The position numbers and the translations under genes were made by a program. Positions 49,421 to 58,894 of a DNA stretch of 64,000 nucleotides are shown piece by piece. Origin of the DNA: Microbacterium psychrotolerans (GTDB lineage: Bacteria; Actinomycetota; Actinomycetes; Actinomycetales; Microbacteriaceae); the NCBI RefSeq assembly GCF_031085295.1, contig NZ_JAVFWO010000001.1, positions 644,400-708,399 of the forward strand. The letters are read 5' to 3'. The notes under the pieces are model-generated. The model ran no database searches, was not told the DNA's origin, and was given only the letters and a program-made list of their open reading frames with translations. The first letter of the stretch is position 1. Each line of letters starts with the position of its first letter.

Positions 49421-50854
49421 TCAGCGACCGTTGCGGCCGAGCTGAGCGGTGATCTCCGTCACCTGGTTGTAGATCGAACGGCGCTCCTTCATCAGCTCGC
49501 TGATCTTCTTGTAGGCGTACATCACGGTGGTGTGGTCGCGGTTGCCGAACAGCTGCCCGATCTTGGGCAGTGACAGGCTCGTGCGCTCGCGACACAGGTA
49601 CATGGCGATCTGGCGTGCCGTGGCGACGGACTGGGAGCGGCTGGAGCCGTACAGGTCGTCAACGGTCAGCTTGAAGTAGGCCGCGGTGGCCGTGATGATG
49701 TCGGTCGGCGAGATGACGTTGGCGTCGTCCTGATCCACGATGTCGCGCAGCACGGTCTGCGCGAGCGACATGTCGAGCGTCGAGCGGTTGAGGCTCGCGA
49801 ACGCCGAGACGCGGATGAGGGCGCCCTCGAGCTCGCGGATGTTCGACGACACGACCGTGGCGATGTACTCCATCACCTCGTCGGGGATGTGGAGGCGCTC
49901 GGACTGCGCCTTCTTGCGCAGGATCGCGATGCGCGTCTCGAGGTCGGGCGCCTGCACATCGGTGATGAGACCCCACTCGAACCGGCTGCGCATCCGGTCC
50001 TCGAAGCCCGTCAGGTGCTTCGGCGGCACGTCGCTCGTGATCACGACCTGCTTGTCGTGGTCGTGCAGCTGGTTGAACGTGTGGAAGAACGCCTCCTGCG
50101 TCTCGGCACGTCCCTGCAGGAACTGGATGTCGTCGATGAGGAGGATGTCGACGTCCCGATACCGCGCCTGGAATGCCGAGCCGCGGTTGTTGGCGATCGA
50201 GTTGATGAAGTCGTTCGTGAATTCCTCGCTCGACACGTACCGCACGCGGATGCCGGCGTACAGGCTGAGCGCGTAATCGCCGATGGCGTGGAGCAGGTGG
50301 GTCTTGCCCAGCCCGGAGTCGCCGTAGATGAACAGCGGGTTGTACGCCTTCGCCGGCGCCTCGGCGACCGCGACGGCCGCCGCGTGCGCGAAGCGGTTGG
50401 ACTGGCCGATGACGAAGTTGTCGAACGTGTACTTCGGGTTGAGTCGTGTATCGCTGCGCGAGACGGATGCCGTCTCCGCCGGCTCGTCCAGATGCGGGCG
50501 CCCGATGGACGGCGCCGACGGGATGACCTGGGCGGTCGACTGGATCGGGATCGGCGCGGTGAGGTGCGCGTCCGCCAGGTCCGGATTGACGACGACGCGG
50601 AACGTGGACGCCGGGTTCTGCCCGTCCTGCACGACCCGTGTGAGGGCTTCGAGGATCGGGGCGCGCATGCGCTTGGTGAACTGGGCGGCGGTCAGATCGT
50701 TGGGAACGTCGAGGTACAGCGTTCCGCCCATGACACCCTGCGGCACGGCCAGGCTGATGAAGCCGTGGAGCTGCGGGGTGATGCGATCGTCGCGCACGAG
50801 TTCGTCCAGTACGGCCGTCCAGACCGGAACGTCTGGAACTTCGTGCGGTGTCAT
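49421..50854 (-). CDS. dnaA: Chromosomal replication initiator DnaA
   Basis: A 477-residue protein with all four DnaA domains: N-terminal interaction domain, variable linker (about 95-145), AAA+ domain with Walker A GDSGLGKTHLL and Walker B LLIDDIQFL, and the DNA-binding domain with NRDHTTVMYAYKKI. It opens oriC by binding DnaA boxes. The region upstream contains a DnaA box at 50912-50920, consistent with autoregulation. Confidence 0.98.
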   Translation of the reverse strand: MTPHEVPDVPVWTAVLDELVRDDRITPQLHGFISLAVPQGVMGGTLYLDVPNDLTAAQFTKRMRAPILEALTRVVQDGQNPASTFRVVVNPDLADAHLTAPIPIQSTAQVIPSAPSIGRPHLDEPAETASVSRSDTRLNPKYTFDNFVIGQSNRFAHAAAVAVAEAPAKAYNPLFIYGDSGLGKTHLLHAIGDYALSLYAGIRVRYVSSEEFTNDFINSIANNRGSAFQARYRDVDILLIDDIQFLQGRAETQEAFFHTFNQLHDHDKQVVITSDVPPKHLTGFEDRMRSRFEWGLITDVQAPDLETRIAILRKKAQSERLHIPDEVMEYIATVVSSNIRELEGALIRVSAFASLNRSTLDMSLAQTVLRDIVDQDDANVISPTDIITATAAYFKLTVDDLYGSSRSQSVATARQIAMYLCRERTSLSLPKIGQLFGNRDHTTVMYAYKKISELMKERRSIYNQVTEITAQLGRNGR

Positions 50855-51163
50855 GGCCCCCCCGGGTTGTCGATGTTTCCACCGGAAGCCGCGGAAACGT
50901 CGGTCCAGGCCTGTGGATAACTGCCGGAGCCACGCTAGTCAGCGGGCGTCGCGTGAGCAAACTCCACTGTAGATCCGCCCTGCGTGTCGGTGCCAGGGTC
51001 GAATGCGTCGGCGGTGCATAATGACACGTTCTGCGCTCGGTTTGAGTTCTCAGGCGACACGACGTAGCCTTAATCGGTTGACTTATGCCTTCGTGGCAGT
51101 CGCCCCTGTACACACGTCCCCGGTCTCGAGCGTCCCGGTGACATCTGATCGGAAGTAGTTCCC
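50855..51163. promoter_or_regulatory. dnaA/rpmH divergent promoter region
   Basis: 309 bases without a gene. TGTGGATAA (50912-50920) is a perfect DnaA box 58 bases before dnaA. On the plus strand, TTGAGT (51042-51047) and TAGCCT (51065-51070), 17 bases apart, form a good promoter for rpmH, leaving a leader of about 90 bases. Confidence 0.65.
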
Positions 51164-51301
51164 ATGAGCAAGCGCACCTTCCAGCCCAACAACCGCCGCC
51201 GCGCCAAGAAGCACGGCTTCCGCGCCCGCATGCGCACGCGCGCCGGCCGCGGCATCCTCTCGGCTCGTCGCGCCAAGGGGCGCACCGAGCTCTCGGCCTG
51301 A
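51164..51301 (+). CDS. rpmH: Ribosomal protein bL34
   Basis: A 45-residue, strongly basic protein, [20 protein letters not shown] and onward, the standard bL34 sequence of the large ribosomal subunit. It heads the rpmH-rnpA-yidD-yidC-khpB-rsmG cluster, in the conserved order next to dnaA. Confidence 0.97.
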   Translation: MSKRTFQPNNRRRAKKHGFRARMRTRAGRGILSARRAKGRTELSA

Positions 51302-51309
51302 GCCGAGCG

Positions 51310-51645
51310 GTGCTCGGGAGGCGGAACCGACTCACCCGCGGAGCGGAGTACAAGGCCGTCGTCCGTCGGGGCCGTCGGTGTGCCGGAGCGCACACCGTGA
51401 CATACGTGAACCGCGCCGTGACCGATGGTCCGGCGCGGTTCGGTTTCATCGTCAGCCGCCAGGTCGGCGGCGCCGTCGTGCGCAACACCGTCCGCCGTCG
51501 GCTCAAGGCCCTCTGCTTCGAGTCGCTCGACTCTGTCGCCCCCGGCGATGACATCGTGATCCGGGCACTGCCGAGTGCGGCATCCGCGTCGTTCGCCGAT
51601 CTGCGCAGCGACGTCGAGAAGTGCCTGACGCGGAGGACCCGATGA
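51310..51645 (+). CDS. rnpA: Ribonuclease P protein component
   Basis: A 111-residue basic protein with the RNP motif region [17 protein letters not shown]. It assists the RNase P RNA in maturing tRNA 5' ends. GTG 51310 lies nine bases after rpmH. It overlaps yidD by four bases. Confidence 0.95.
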   Translation: MLGRRNRLTRGAEYKAVVRRGRRCAGAHTVTYVNRAVTDGPARFGFIVSRQVGGAVVRNTVRRRLKALCFESLDSVAPGDDIVIRALPSAASASFADLRSDVEKCLTRRTR

Positions 51646-51998
51646 GCGTCCTGCCCGGCTACGCCCTCGGCGAGGCCGAGTTCTCGGCATCCGATTCCCT
51701 CCGGAGCGTCCCGCTGCTCCCCCGCAACGCCGTTCTCGCCTTGCTGCACGGATACCGTGCCACCATCTCCCACACCTACGGCGATGTCTGCAAGTACTAC
51801 CCCTCGTGCTCGGCGTACGCCGTCGGCGCGGTACAGCAGCACGGAGCCGTGAAGGGCGCAGCGCTCACCGCAGCGCGCCTCGCCCGCTGCCACCCGTGGG
51901 CCGTCGGCGGCGTCGATGACGTGCCGCCCCACAAGAACTTCCGGCACGAGCTGACCCGTCACGGGTACGTCGTGCCTGCCCCCACCGGAAAGGACTGA
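51642..51998 (+). CDS. yidD: Membrane insertion factor YidD
   Basis: A 118-residue protein with the YidD signature [20 protein letters not shown] and RCHPW(A)VGGVDDVP. It assists YidC in inserting membrane proteins. ATG 51642 has GGAGG six bases before it and overlaps rnpA. It is a little longer than the usual 70-110 residues because of an N-terminal extension. Confidence 0.93.
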   Translation: MSVLPGYALGEAEFSASDSLRSVPLLPRNAVLALLHGYRATISHTYGDVCKYYPSCSAYAVGAVQQHGAVKGAALTAARLARCHPWAVGGVDDVPPHKNFRHELTRHGYVVPAPTGKD

Positions 51999-52006
51999 TC
52001 CTCCAG

Positions 52007-53152
52007 ATGGATCTCTTGACAGCCCTGGCCTCGACGCCTTCGCCACCACCCGCAGCGCCGAACGGAGGATTCGATCTCTTCGGGATCATCCTGTGGCCGC
52101 TCAAGTGGGCCGTCGAGGCCGTGCTCGTCTTCTGGCACTGGTTCTTCACGGCCATCGGCCTTCCGGCCGCCGACGGCATCACCTGGGTGCTGTCGATCGT
52201 GGGCCTCGTCATCGTGGTTCGATCGGCGCTCATCCCGCTCTTCGTGCGCCAGATCAAGAGCCAGCGCAAGATGATGGAAATCGCCCCTGAACTGCGGAAA
52301 GTTCAGGAGAAGTACAAGGGCAAGAAGGACCAGCTCTCGCGCGAGGCCATGAGCCGCGAGACGATGGCCCTGTACAAGAAGCACGGCACGACCCCGGTGT
52401 CGAGCTGTCTGCCGCTCCTCGTGCAGATGCCCGTCTTCTTCGCGCTGTACAGCGTGCTGAGCGATGTCACGAAGCACTACGCGGCCGGCACCGGCGGCGT
52501 CGGGCTGCTCAATGCGGAACTCACGGCGGAGTTCTACAACGCGAAGCTGTTCGGCGTCGCGTCGCTGCACGAGACCCTGATCCAGGCGTTCCAGACCGGG
52601 AACACCCCGGCGATCATCATCCTGATCACCCTCGTCGTGCTCATGATCGCGTCGCAGTTCTTCACGCAGCTGCAGATCATCTCGAAGAACCTCTCCCCCG
52701 AGGCCAAGACCGGCCAGGCCTACCAGATGCAGCGCATCATGCTCTACATCCTTCCGCTGGGCTTCATCTTCTCGGGTGTCTTCTTCCCCCTCGGCGTCGT
52801 CATCTACTGGTTCGTCTCGAACCTCTGGACGATGGGCCAGCAGTTCCTCGTCATCCGCGAGATGCCGACCCCGGGCTCGGACGCGGCGAAGGCGCGCGAG
52901 GAGCGTCTGGCGCGCAAGGGCAAGGCGCTCGATGCATCCGGCAAGGTCGTGCCGATGGAGAAGTACGTCGCCGAGCAGCAGCGCCTGTACGAAGAGGCTG
53001 AGCGGGCGAAGGCCGCAACGCCGAAGCGCCAGCAGCCCGTCAGCAAGCAGCGCGCCAAGAAGCAGGGGCAGAAGCCCGGCCAGAAGCCCGGCGCGCGGCC
53101 TGCCGCGGAGACAGACTCCAGTGGTTCCGCCGGCTCCGGCTCCGGTTCCTGA
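52007..53152 (+). CDS. yidC: Membrane protein insertase YidC
   Basis: A 381-residue protein with five core helices. The hydrophilic-groove Arg is in VVRSALIPLF, and the coiled loop (RKVQEKYKGKKDQLSREAMS) and PVSSCLPLLVQMPVFFALY follow. The C-terminal ~90 residues are basic and Gln/Lys-rich (KQGQKPGQKPG) and may touch the ribosome. It inserts and folds membrane proteins. It starts eight bases after yidD. Confidence 0.95.
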   Translation: MDLLTALASTPSPPPAAPNGGFDLFGIILWPLKWAVEAVLVFWHWFFTAIGLPAADGITWVLSIVGLVIVVRSALIPLFVRQIKSQRKMMEIAPELRKVQEKYKGKKDQLSREAMSRETMALYKKHGTTPVSSCLPLLVQMPVFFALYSVLSDVTKHYAAGTGGVGLLNAELTAEFYNAKLFGVASLHETLIQAFQTGNTPAIIILITLVVLMIASQFFTQLQIISKNLSPEAKTGQAYQMQRIMLYILPLGFIFSGVFFPLGVVIYWFVSNLWTMGQQFLVIREMPTPGSDAAKAREERLARKGKALDASGKVVPMEKYVAEQQRLYEEAERAKAATPKRQQPVSKQRAKKQGQKPGQKPGARPAAETDSSGSAGSGSGS

Positions 53153-53179
53153 CCCGACGTCACACACGAGGATCACGCA

Positions 53180-53698
53180 ATGACCACGTCCCCTGAGTAC
53201 GCTTCCGTCGACACGCGCGAGGAGCGGGTTCCCGCCACCGTCGCACAGCTCGAAGAGGAAGGCGACGTCGCCGCCGACTTCATCGAAGGCCTGCTCGACA
53301 TCGCCGACATCGACGGCGACCTCGACCTCGACGTCCGCGCCGGCCGCGCCTACGTGTCGGTGGAAGCGCCGGCAGGCGGGTCCGTCGCGCTGATCGCGGC
53401 ACCCGACACGGTGCAGGCGCTGCAGGAGCTGACCCGGATCGCGGTGCAGAACCGCACTGGCCGCTTCTCCCGCCTGATCCTCGATGTCGGCGGTTCGCGC
53501 GACGCGCGCCGCGACGAGTTGACCGCACTCGTCGACCGCGCGATCGCCCGCCTGGACGACGGCGCCTCGCAGGCTTCGCTCCCCGCGATGTCCAGCTACG
53601 AGCGCAAAGTCGTGCACGACATCGTCGCTGAGCGCGGCTTCGTGTCGGAGTCGTATGGCGACGGCGCCGACCGTCACACCGTCATCCGTCGCGGCTGA
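53180..53698 (+). CDS. khpB: RNA-binding protein KhpB (Jag), R3H domain
   Basis: A 172-residue protein with a KH-like domain (VAADFIEGLLDIADIDGDLD) and a C-terminal R3H domain (LPAMSSYERKVVHDIVAERG). It binds RNA and is linked to cell-wall growth in other bacteria. It lacks the N-terminal Jag domain, which is usual in Actinobacteria. It ends just before a parS-like site and rsmG. Confidence 0.92.
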   Translation: MTTSPEYASVDTREERVPATVAQLEEEGDVAADFIEGLLDIADIDGDLDLDVRAGRAYVSVEAPAGGSVALIAAPDTVQALQELTRIAVQNRTGRFSRLILDVGGSRDARRDELTALVDRAIARLDDGASQASLPAMSSYERKVVHDIVAERGFVSESYGDGADRHTVIRRG

Positions 53699-53704
53699 GT
53701 CCCG

Positions 53705-53720
53705 CGTTCCACGTGAAACA
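53705..53720. other. parS: parS-like site (14/16)
   Basis: CGTTCCACGTGAAACA, two mismatches to TGTTTCACGTGAAACA, in the short gap between khpB and rsmG. It is the site closest to oriC. Confidence 0.75.
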
Positions 53721-53744
53721 TCTGTTGAATCGGGCGGTCCGTCG

Positions 53745-54368
53745 ATGATCGAGATCGAGCAGGAACCCGCGGCTGCCGCCGAGATCTTCGGCGACCGCAT
53801 CGAGGTCGCCCGGCGCTTCGCCGAGGCGCTCGGCGCCCATGGCGAGGAGCGAGGGCTGATCGGTCCCCTCGAGCCGCCGCGGCTCTGGTCGCGGCACATC
53901 CTCAACAGCGCCGTGATCGCGCCGCTGTTCTCCGGTCGCGTCGGAGACGTGGGTTCCGGCGCCGGTCTTCCGGGCCTGGTGCTCGCGATCGCCCGGCCCG
54001 ACGTGGAGTGGATCCTCATCGAGCCGATGGAGCGTCGCGTCGCGTGGCTGTCGGAGCAGGTCGAGGCGCTCGAACTCGACAACGTCGAGGTGCTTCGCGC
54101 GCGAGCTGAGGACTGGAAGCGCGGACCCGTTCTGGATGCGGTGACCGCGCGTGCTGTGAGTGCGCTGCGCACCCTGGTGCCGATCACCGCTCCCCTGGTG
54201 CGCGACGGCGGAGAGCTCATCCTTCTCAAGGGAACGAGCGCCACGAACGAGATCGAAGCTGCTGCGAAGCAGCTCCGCAGCTTCAAGGTGACGAACGCCC
54301 GCGTCGAGATCGTGGGCGAGGACCTCCTCCCTGAGCCGTCCCGCGTGATCCGAGCCACCGTCCGCTGA
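53745..54368 (+). CDS. rsmG: 16S rRNA (guanine-N7)-methyltransferase RsmG (GidB)
   Basis: A 207-residue methyltransferase with the SAM-binding motif VGDVGSGAGLPGLVLA and the RsmG phrases HILNSAVIAP and TARAVSALRTLVPI. It methylates G527 of 16S rRNA. ATG 53745 is chosen; the frame remains open to 53655 but would overlap khpB and translate the parS-like site. It is the last gene before the parS field. Confidence 0.93.
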   Translation: MIEIEQEPAAAAEIFGDRIEVARRFAEALGAHGEERGLIGPLEPPRLWSRHILNSAVIAPLFSGRVGDVGSGAGLPGLVLAIARPDVEWILIEPMERRVAWLSEQVEALELDNVEVLRARAEDWKRGPVLDAVTARAVSALRTLVPITAPLVRDGGELILLKGTSATNEIEAAAKQLRSFKVTNARVEIVGEDLLPEPSRVIRATVR

Positions 54369-54633
54369 TCCTCGGGTCCTCGCCGGTCGAGTAGCGGGCA
54401 CGCGATTGTCGCCGCGTTCGGTGGGCTGGAGTCCCGCGCGCCCTCATCGGCTTCGTGGCACGCTCTTCCCGGCGGTCGCGGGGCGAAAGCGTCGCTGCTC
54501 ACGGATGGCTGAAGTGGCGTGGCCGGTCCGGTTACCCCGCCGCTCCCCCGACGCGTGCCTGCCTCCATTCGGCGTCATCGGCGACGACCGCAGTATCTCT
54601 ACGACAACGAAGAGACACCGCGCCGGTAGACCG

Positions 54634-54649
54634 CGTTTCACGTGAAACA
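54634..54649. other. parS: parS site (15/16)
   Basis: CGTTTCACGTGAAACA; only the first base differs from the consensus. Confidence 0.92.
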
Positions 54650-54976
54650 CCCGTCACGGAGCGGTCGGGCGGTGCGACCACTCGACGTCATGACGGCCAG
54701 ATCCACGGCTCAACGCCCTGTCGAGTAGAGGCGCGCCGGGTTCTTGACTCAGCCATAGCGTCGTAGGTCCGATGGCGCACCGGGCTCGCGGGTCTGGGAG
54801 GCCTCGCGGGTCAGAACGGTGGAAGGGTGGTGTTGCGCTTCTCGGGAGTACACGCGATTTGTGGAGCATTCGCGGCGGAGCACAGTGTCACGACAGGTTG
54901 CACACCCGGCTATCCCACGGGTGCCGGGGCACGGGCCAGCGCGCGGTCCGGTCCGCTGTTTCCCGGTGTGCTGCGT

Positions 54977-54992
54977 TGTTTCATATGAAACA
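54977..54992. other. parS: parS variant with CATATG core (14/16)
   Basis: TGTTTCATATGAAACA; both half-sites are intact and it is still a perfect palindrome, but the central CACGTG has become CATATG. The compensating double change keeps the symmetry. Confidence 0.65.
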
Positions 54993-55169
54993 TCCCGCGC
55001 GCCAGCCGGCGCTGACATGCGGGTGAGGTCAGCGGCGTTCTCGGTCGTGACTCGGGAGGACCGTGCTTAGTTGCCTGCCGTTTCAGTGCGTGGGCCGGGC
55101 TTCGGATACCGCATCGGCGGCCCGTGCTCCGGGGCAAGCGAGGAAGTCGAGGATCCGTGGTGCTCTAGG

Positions 55170-55185
55170 TGTTTCACGTGAAACG
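55170..55185. other. parS: parS site (15/16)
   Basis: TGTTTCACGTGAAACG; only the last base differs from the consensus. Confidence 0.92.
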
Positions 55186-55317
55186 TCCTTCGCAACCAAA
55201 GCGCGCTGTCTCGCGGATAACGTCCGCTGGCTGGGGCAAGCCACCATTTGGATGCGGCGAGTCGGTTGCCTAGGCCGGTGTGCACGATCCGCTCGGCGGA
55301 TTCAAGTCGCACTGGAA

Positions 55318-55333
55318 GTCTTCACTCGAAGTA
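55318..55333. other. Decayed parS (9/16)
   Basis: The sequence keeps TTCAC and GAA of the palindrome and the typical TCTCGCAAC flank, and lies 192 bases before the perfect site at 55510, which identifies it as a worn copy. Confidence 0.5.
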
Positions 55334-55509
55334 GCCTTCTCTCGCAACTGAGCCGACTTTCGGTCATATCCGCGGTCATGGTCCGTCGCTCCAGGCCGTC
55401 CCGTGCGAAGTTGCCGCCTGTTGCACTGCGTTGAACGCACGATTCGGATGCGGCGCGGACCGCCTTCGCCGGCGCGAGCGATCCGGTCGAAGGGTCCATT
55501 GTGCTGAGT

Positions 55510-55525
55510 TGTTTCACGTGAAACA
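55510..55525. other. parS: parS site (perfect)
   Basis: TGTTTCACGTGAAACA, identical to the consensus. Confidence 0.97.
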
Positions 55526-55702
55526 TCCCTCGCACCGATTCATTCCTAGCCGCACGTGATGTGCACGGTGTGTCTCGCTGGGACTCTCCGGGGCGGTGCG
55601 AAGCTGCCGCCGGGTACGTGCGTGGGGGTCAGAATTCGGATGCGTGACCGGTTTGCCGTGTGCTGGTGCAAGTGTCCGGGCGACGACTTGATGGCGCGGG
55701 GT

Positions 55703-55718
55703 TGTTTCAGGTGAAACC
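55703..55718. other. parS: parS site (14/16)
   Basis: TGTTTCAGGTGAAACC; one change lies in the central hexamer and one in the last base. Confidence 0.7.
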
Positions 55719-55899
55719 TCCCTCGCGACGGGATGTCCTTATCGGCACGTGATGTCCAGGGTCTTGCTCGCTTCTGACTCTCAGGGACGGCGCGAAGCGG
55801 CCGCTGGTTGTGCTTCGTGGCCCTGAAAAATGCGGATGCGGGCGGTGTGTGCCGTGCACCGGTGGAAGTGATCGAGTCGACGAGGTCATGGCGCTTGGC

Positions 55900-55915
55900 T
55901 GTCGGACGTCAAACA
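55900..55915. other. Decayed parS (12/16)
   Basis: TGTCGGACGTCAAACA keeps 12 consensus bases and stands 197 bases after one site and 195 before the next, in register with the repeat. Confidence 0.6.
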
Positions 55916-56094
55916 ACACTCGCGCCGAAGTGTTCTGAGGGGCACGTGATGTCCAGGGTCTTGCTCGCTGAGGACTGTGAGGGACTGTGCGGAGCTGCCT
56001 CCGGTTGCGTGCGTGGGGGCCAAGACTCGAAGCTCGCTCGGTCGGGCATTCTCCGTGCGAGGGGTCCGGTCGGCCGTTCCATGGCGGACTCGGT

Positions 56095-56110
56095 CGTTTC
56101 ACGTGAAACA
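56095..56110. other. parS: parS site (15/16)
   Basis: CGTTTCACGTGAAACA; only the first base differs from the consensus. Confidence 0.92.
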
Positions 56111-57053
56111 TCCGGCGCAATAGGTCGCGCTGACGGACGGTGACTTCTGCGATCCTGGTCGGCGGCGACTGTGGGCGAGCGTGCGAAGCGCCGGCCGATT
56201 GTGCTGCGCGGGGTCCGCGGTTCGGACGCGTGGCGCAACACAAACCGTTGGCCTGCCGAGCGCGCCGGCTGTTGGCGGGCGGCGTTCGTGGGGGACCCCG
56301 CTGGACGAACCAAGCGGTCCGGTGCAGGCTCGGTTTGCGGGCGCGGCACCACAGCTTCACGTGCTGATCCCGTTCCCAGCCACCCGAGGCGCCGACGCTG
56401 CGACGGGGCGTCAGGTGGGGCCTCCGTCTGTGTGACCTGTATCCCACTACGATTCGGCGGACAGTGAGGCGCGGCGACGACCCGGGTTCGAAGCATACGT
56501 GTTCCGCTGCACGACACTCGTTCAGCGTGGATTCGATTGCTTGGAGGTCGGGTGCTCGCCATGACTGCCCAGGAATCGCAGTGCAAACCCAGGGCGGCGT
56601 TCGCCCGTCGGCGCGGAGCCCCGTGTCCCGCAGGGGTGGCGCGGAGGCCGCAGCTCGGATGACTGTCGTCAAGACGGGACTCGCTGCCAGCGCTGGCTAT
56701 TGGTCCCCGGTGGAATGGTGGCGGGGAGCGGCGCACACCCGGAGTGACCTGGTGGAAGCGTGTGGTCACAGCGGAAACGGCTCGGACCGTCCCGTGGAAA
56801 TGTCTCTCGCCCATCCCCGAGATTTGCCGCTGGGGCGGCGGCCGTGGGCGCGGTCCGTTCCACCCCTGAATGTCGACGGGAATCGGTGCTGGTCGCCCGC
56901 CGACGTCTGCGGACGCTCGAGGGGATCACAAGAAGCGCGGGGCCGCCGGTGGATTCTGTCGGCGATCTGCAGTTCGGTTGTGTTCTTCGGGATGCTCCCC
57001 TGCTGTTCCGGCGCGACCTCGGCTGCTTACCGGCGACAGATAGTCGGGTGGGA

Positions 57054-57069
57054 TGTTTCACGTGAAACG
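57054..57069. other. parS: parS site (15/16)
   Basis: TGTTTCACGTGAAACG. The 960 bases before it (56111-57053) contain only weak relics, for example a left half-site at 56353-56368. Confidence 0.92.
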
Positions 57070-57304
57070 CCGCCCCTCCCCTACTTGACGCTGGTCGCTC
57101 TGTGCCGCCGCGGCCGATCATGCCCCGGACGCGGCGATTCCTCAGCACGTTCTCCGTCGGCGACCGCGACCCCTCGAATACGTCGAGTGGACCATCGATG
57201 CCGCACATGGAGGTACCGCGAGTTTGGTTAGTGGTCGAGGGCGGGAATGGCGTATGTCGCGGTGCCACAGATCGTTACTGCTTGCGGCGCGAGTCCTTCT
57301 CGGA

Positions 57305-57320
57305 TGTTTCACGTGAAACA
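57305..57320. other. parS: parS site (perfect)
   Basis: TGTTTCACGTGAAACA, identical to the consensus, 251 bases after the previous site. Confidence 0.97.
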
Positions 57321-57423
57321 TGCGGCGGACGTCCTCATCTGACAACAGATGGCGGCTTCGCTGCGCTCGGTATCGCTCGCGCCACGGAGGTGCACACTTC
57401 GTGACGCGCGGCGGCGGACGAAG

Positions 57424-57439
57424 TACTTCGCGTGAATCG
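57424..57439. other. Decayed parS (11/16)
   Basis: TACTTCGCGTGAATCG keeps CGTGAA and most of the left half; probably a worn copy. Confidence 0.4.
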
Positions 57440-57772
57440 GCAGCTCTGCCCTTGCGGCGCTGGTTGGCCTGGTCGCGCGGCCGTTGGCGAGACCCCTGCA
57501 GGAGCGCCTTGCTGCTAAAGGGGGATGTCGATCATGGACCGCTGTGAACGGGGACTTCTTGGCTCTGTGAGCATTGATGGGTGCCGCAGGGTCCATCGTG
57601 TGCTGTACGGCACCACCGCGCGCACAGGTGCGGCCGTACGCGGCCGCAACTGTCGTTCGCAGCGTAGATACAGCTGTCGCCCGTTCGTGAATGCATGGTG
57701 GCTGGCCATCCTGCCCTCTTTCAACTCGGCTGACCGCGGGGTGGCGGGTTGCGGGGCGCGGTGGCGGCCGGA

Positions 57773-57788
57773 TGTTTCACGTGAAACG
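57773..57788. other. parS: parS site (15/16)
   Basis: TGTTTCACGTGAAACG; only the last base differs from the consensus. Confidence 0.92.
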
Positions 57789-58376
57789 CGCCCATGCCGA
57801 TGAGTTCGTGCTGACGCACGGGCCGTGGCCTTGGGATGGTCGGTGGTTCGTGGACGACTGAGTGAACCGGTGACCGGTGACACGACGGTGGCGACGGCTC
57901 GACGAGGTTGCGTGGGCGATGTGGCGAGGCGCTCGCGGGCGACGACGTACGTCAGGGGCTTGCCGTGCCCCGACTCGGGTGATGGCGCAGCCGTCGGCTG
58001 GTCGCACGACGATGGCGGCCGCATGGTTGACCGTATGAAAGCAGCCCTCCGGCACGGACTAACGGCCCCGCGTGCGGGCGGAGCGTGGACGATGGTGCAG
58101 CGCCCGTGCAAGTTGGGACATTCCAGCTCGGGTGTCGTTGCGGAACTGCTCCATGATGAAGCATGGTCGAGTCGACAGAATCTCGTCGTTGTCGGCGGCC
58201 TAGGAAGACGATCCGGTCCGATGACTGGCCCGCCCGCGCGTCCGCCGCAATCTCCTGTGCGGCATGAATTCAGTCGTTCCAGCCAACGACGGTTCGCTGG
58301 CGGTCGTGGCCAGGCTGCAACGTGAGCGACGGTCGAACGCGGGCGGGCCGGTTGCTGGATGGCAGCACAGCTTGGG

Positions 58377-58392
58377 TGTTTCACGTGGAACA
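58377..58392. other. parS: parS site (15/16)
   Basis: TGTTTCACGTGGAACA; one change in the right half-site. It keeps the TCCCTCG flank. Confidence 0.88.
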
Positions 58393-58610
58393 CTCCCTCG
58401 AAGGCCACTCGACGACCGGTGAGTCTGTCCGGGGTTGAAGCTCGAGTAGGTCTCGGTGAGCAGAATCGTCCGGCTCTGCGGTTCCGGCGGTAATCCGAGC
58501 TCTGCACGGACGCACCTACTCGCTCGCCCGGAGCATGGGCAGGCGGCTGGCGGTGTGGGCGTGGTGTGATTGGCGGCGAGTAGCGGTGAGAACCGTCGCT
58601 GTGGAGGCAG

Positions 58611-58626
58611 TGTTTCACGTGAAACA
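58611..58626. other. parS: parS site (perfect)
   Basis: TGTTTCACGTGAAACA, identical to the consensus. Confidence 0.97.
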
Positions 58627-58894
58627 TCAGCCTGGGCATGTAGGGGTCTACCCAGAGGGTCGGTCCGGTCGTTGCCGCTGGACTTCCGAACCAGTCCCCG
58701 GATATGCCGGACAGCCGATGAGGCCGCGGCTGCTCGTCGGTTCAGAGGCGCATCGTATGGCAGTCCCGTGTGCGCAGCGGTCCGCGGGTGAACGGCCGAT
58801 CCGTTAGCGCGACCGGCGGCGGGACTCAGAGGCCACACGGCGCGACCGTCTCCGCTACTGATCGGGTTGGTTCTTGCGATGTCGTCGAACCTTC

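Larger units (their letters stand above)
54977..56290. repeat. Degenerate tandem array of ~193-197 bp units, one parS each
   Basis: parS or parS-like sites stand at 54977, 55170, 55318 (decayed), 55510, 55703, 55900 (decayed) and 56095; successive gaps are 193, 148, 192, 193, 197 and 195. Downstream of the sites the units share a TCCCTCGC flank, a GCACGTGATG block (55552, 55745, 55942) and a GCGAAGC(T/G)GCCG block. A 29-base stretch is identical at 55744-55772 and 55941-55969. The repeat fades after about 56290. Confidence 0.85.

Noticed and set aside
56353..56368. Further parS site
   Set aside because: Only the left half (TTCACGTG) is present; about 9 of 16 bases match and it is not in clear repeat register.
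55707..56672. Open frame of 321 codons on the minus strand in the parS field as a gene
   Set aside because: It reads through parS palindromes and repeat units, has no ribosome-binding site, no recognisable domain and a composition rich in Arg, Pro, Ser and His typical of accidental frames in high-GC DNA.
56786..56801. Further parS site
   Set aside because: Only about half of the bases match, too few to separate from chance.
57515..58639. Open frame of 374 codons on the minus strand in the parS field as a gene
   Set aside because: It contains translated parS (FHVKH) more than once, has no family resemblance, and the other frames are equally open.
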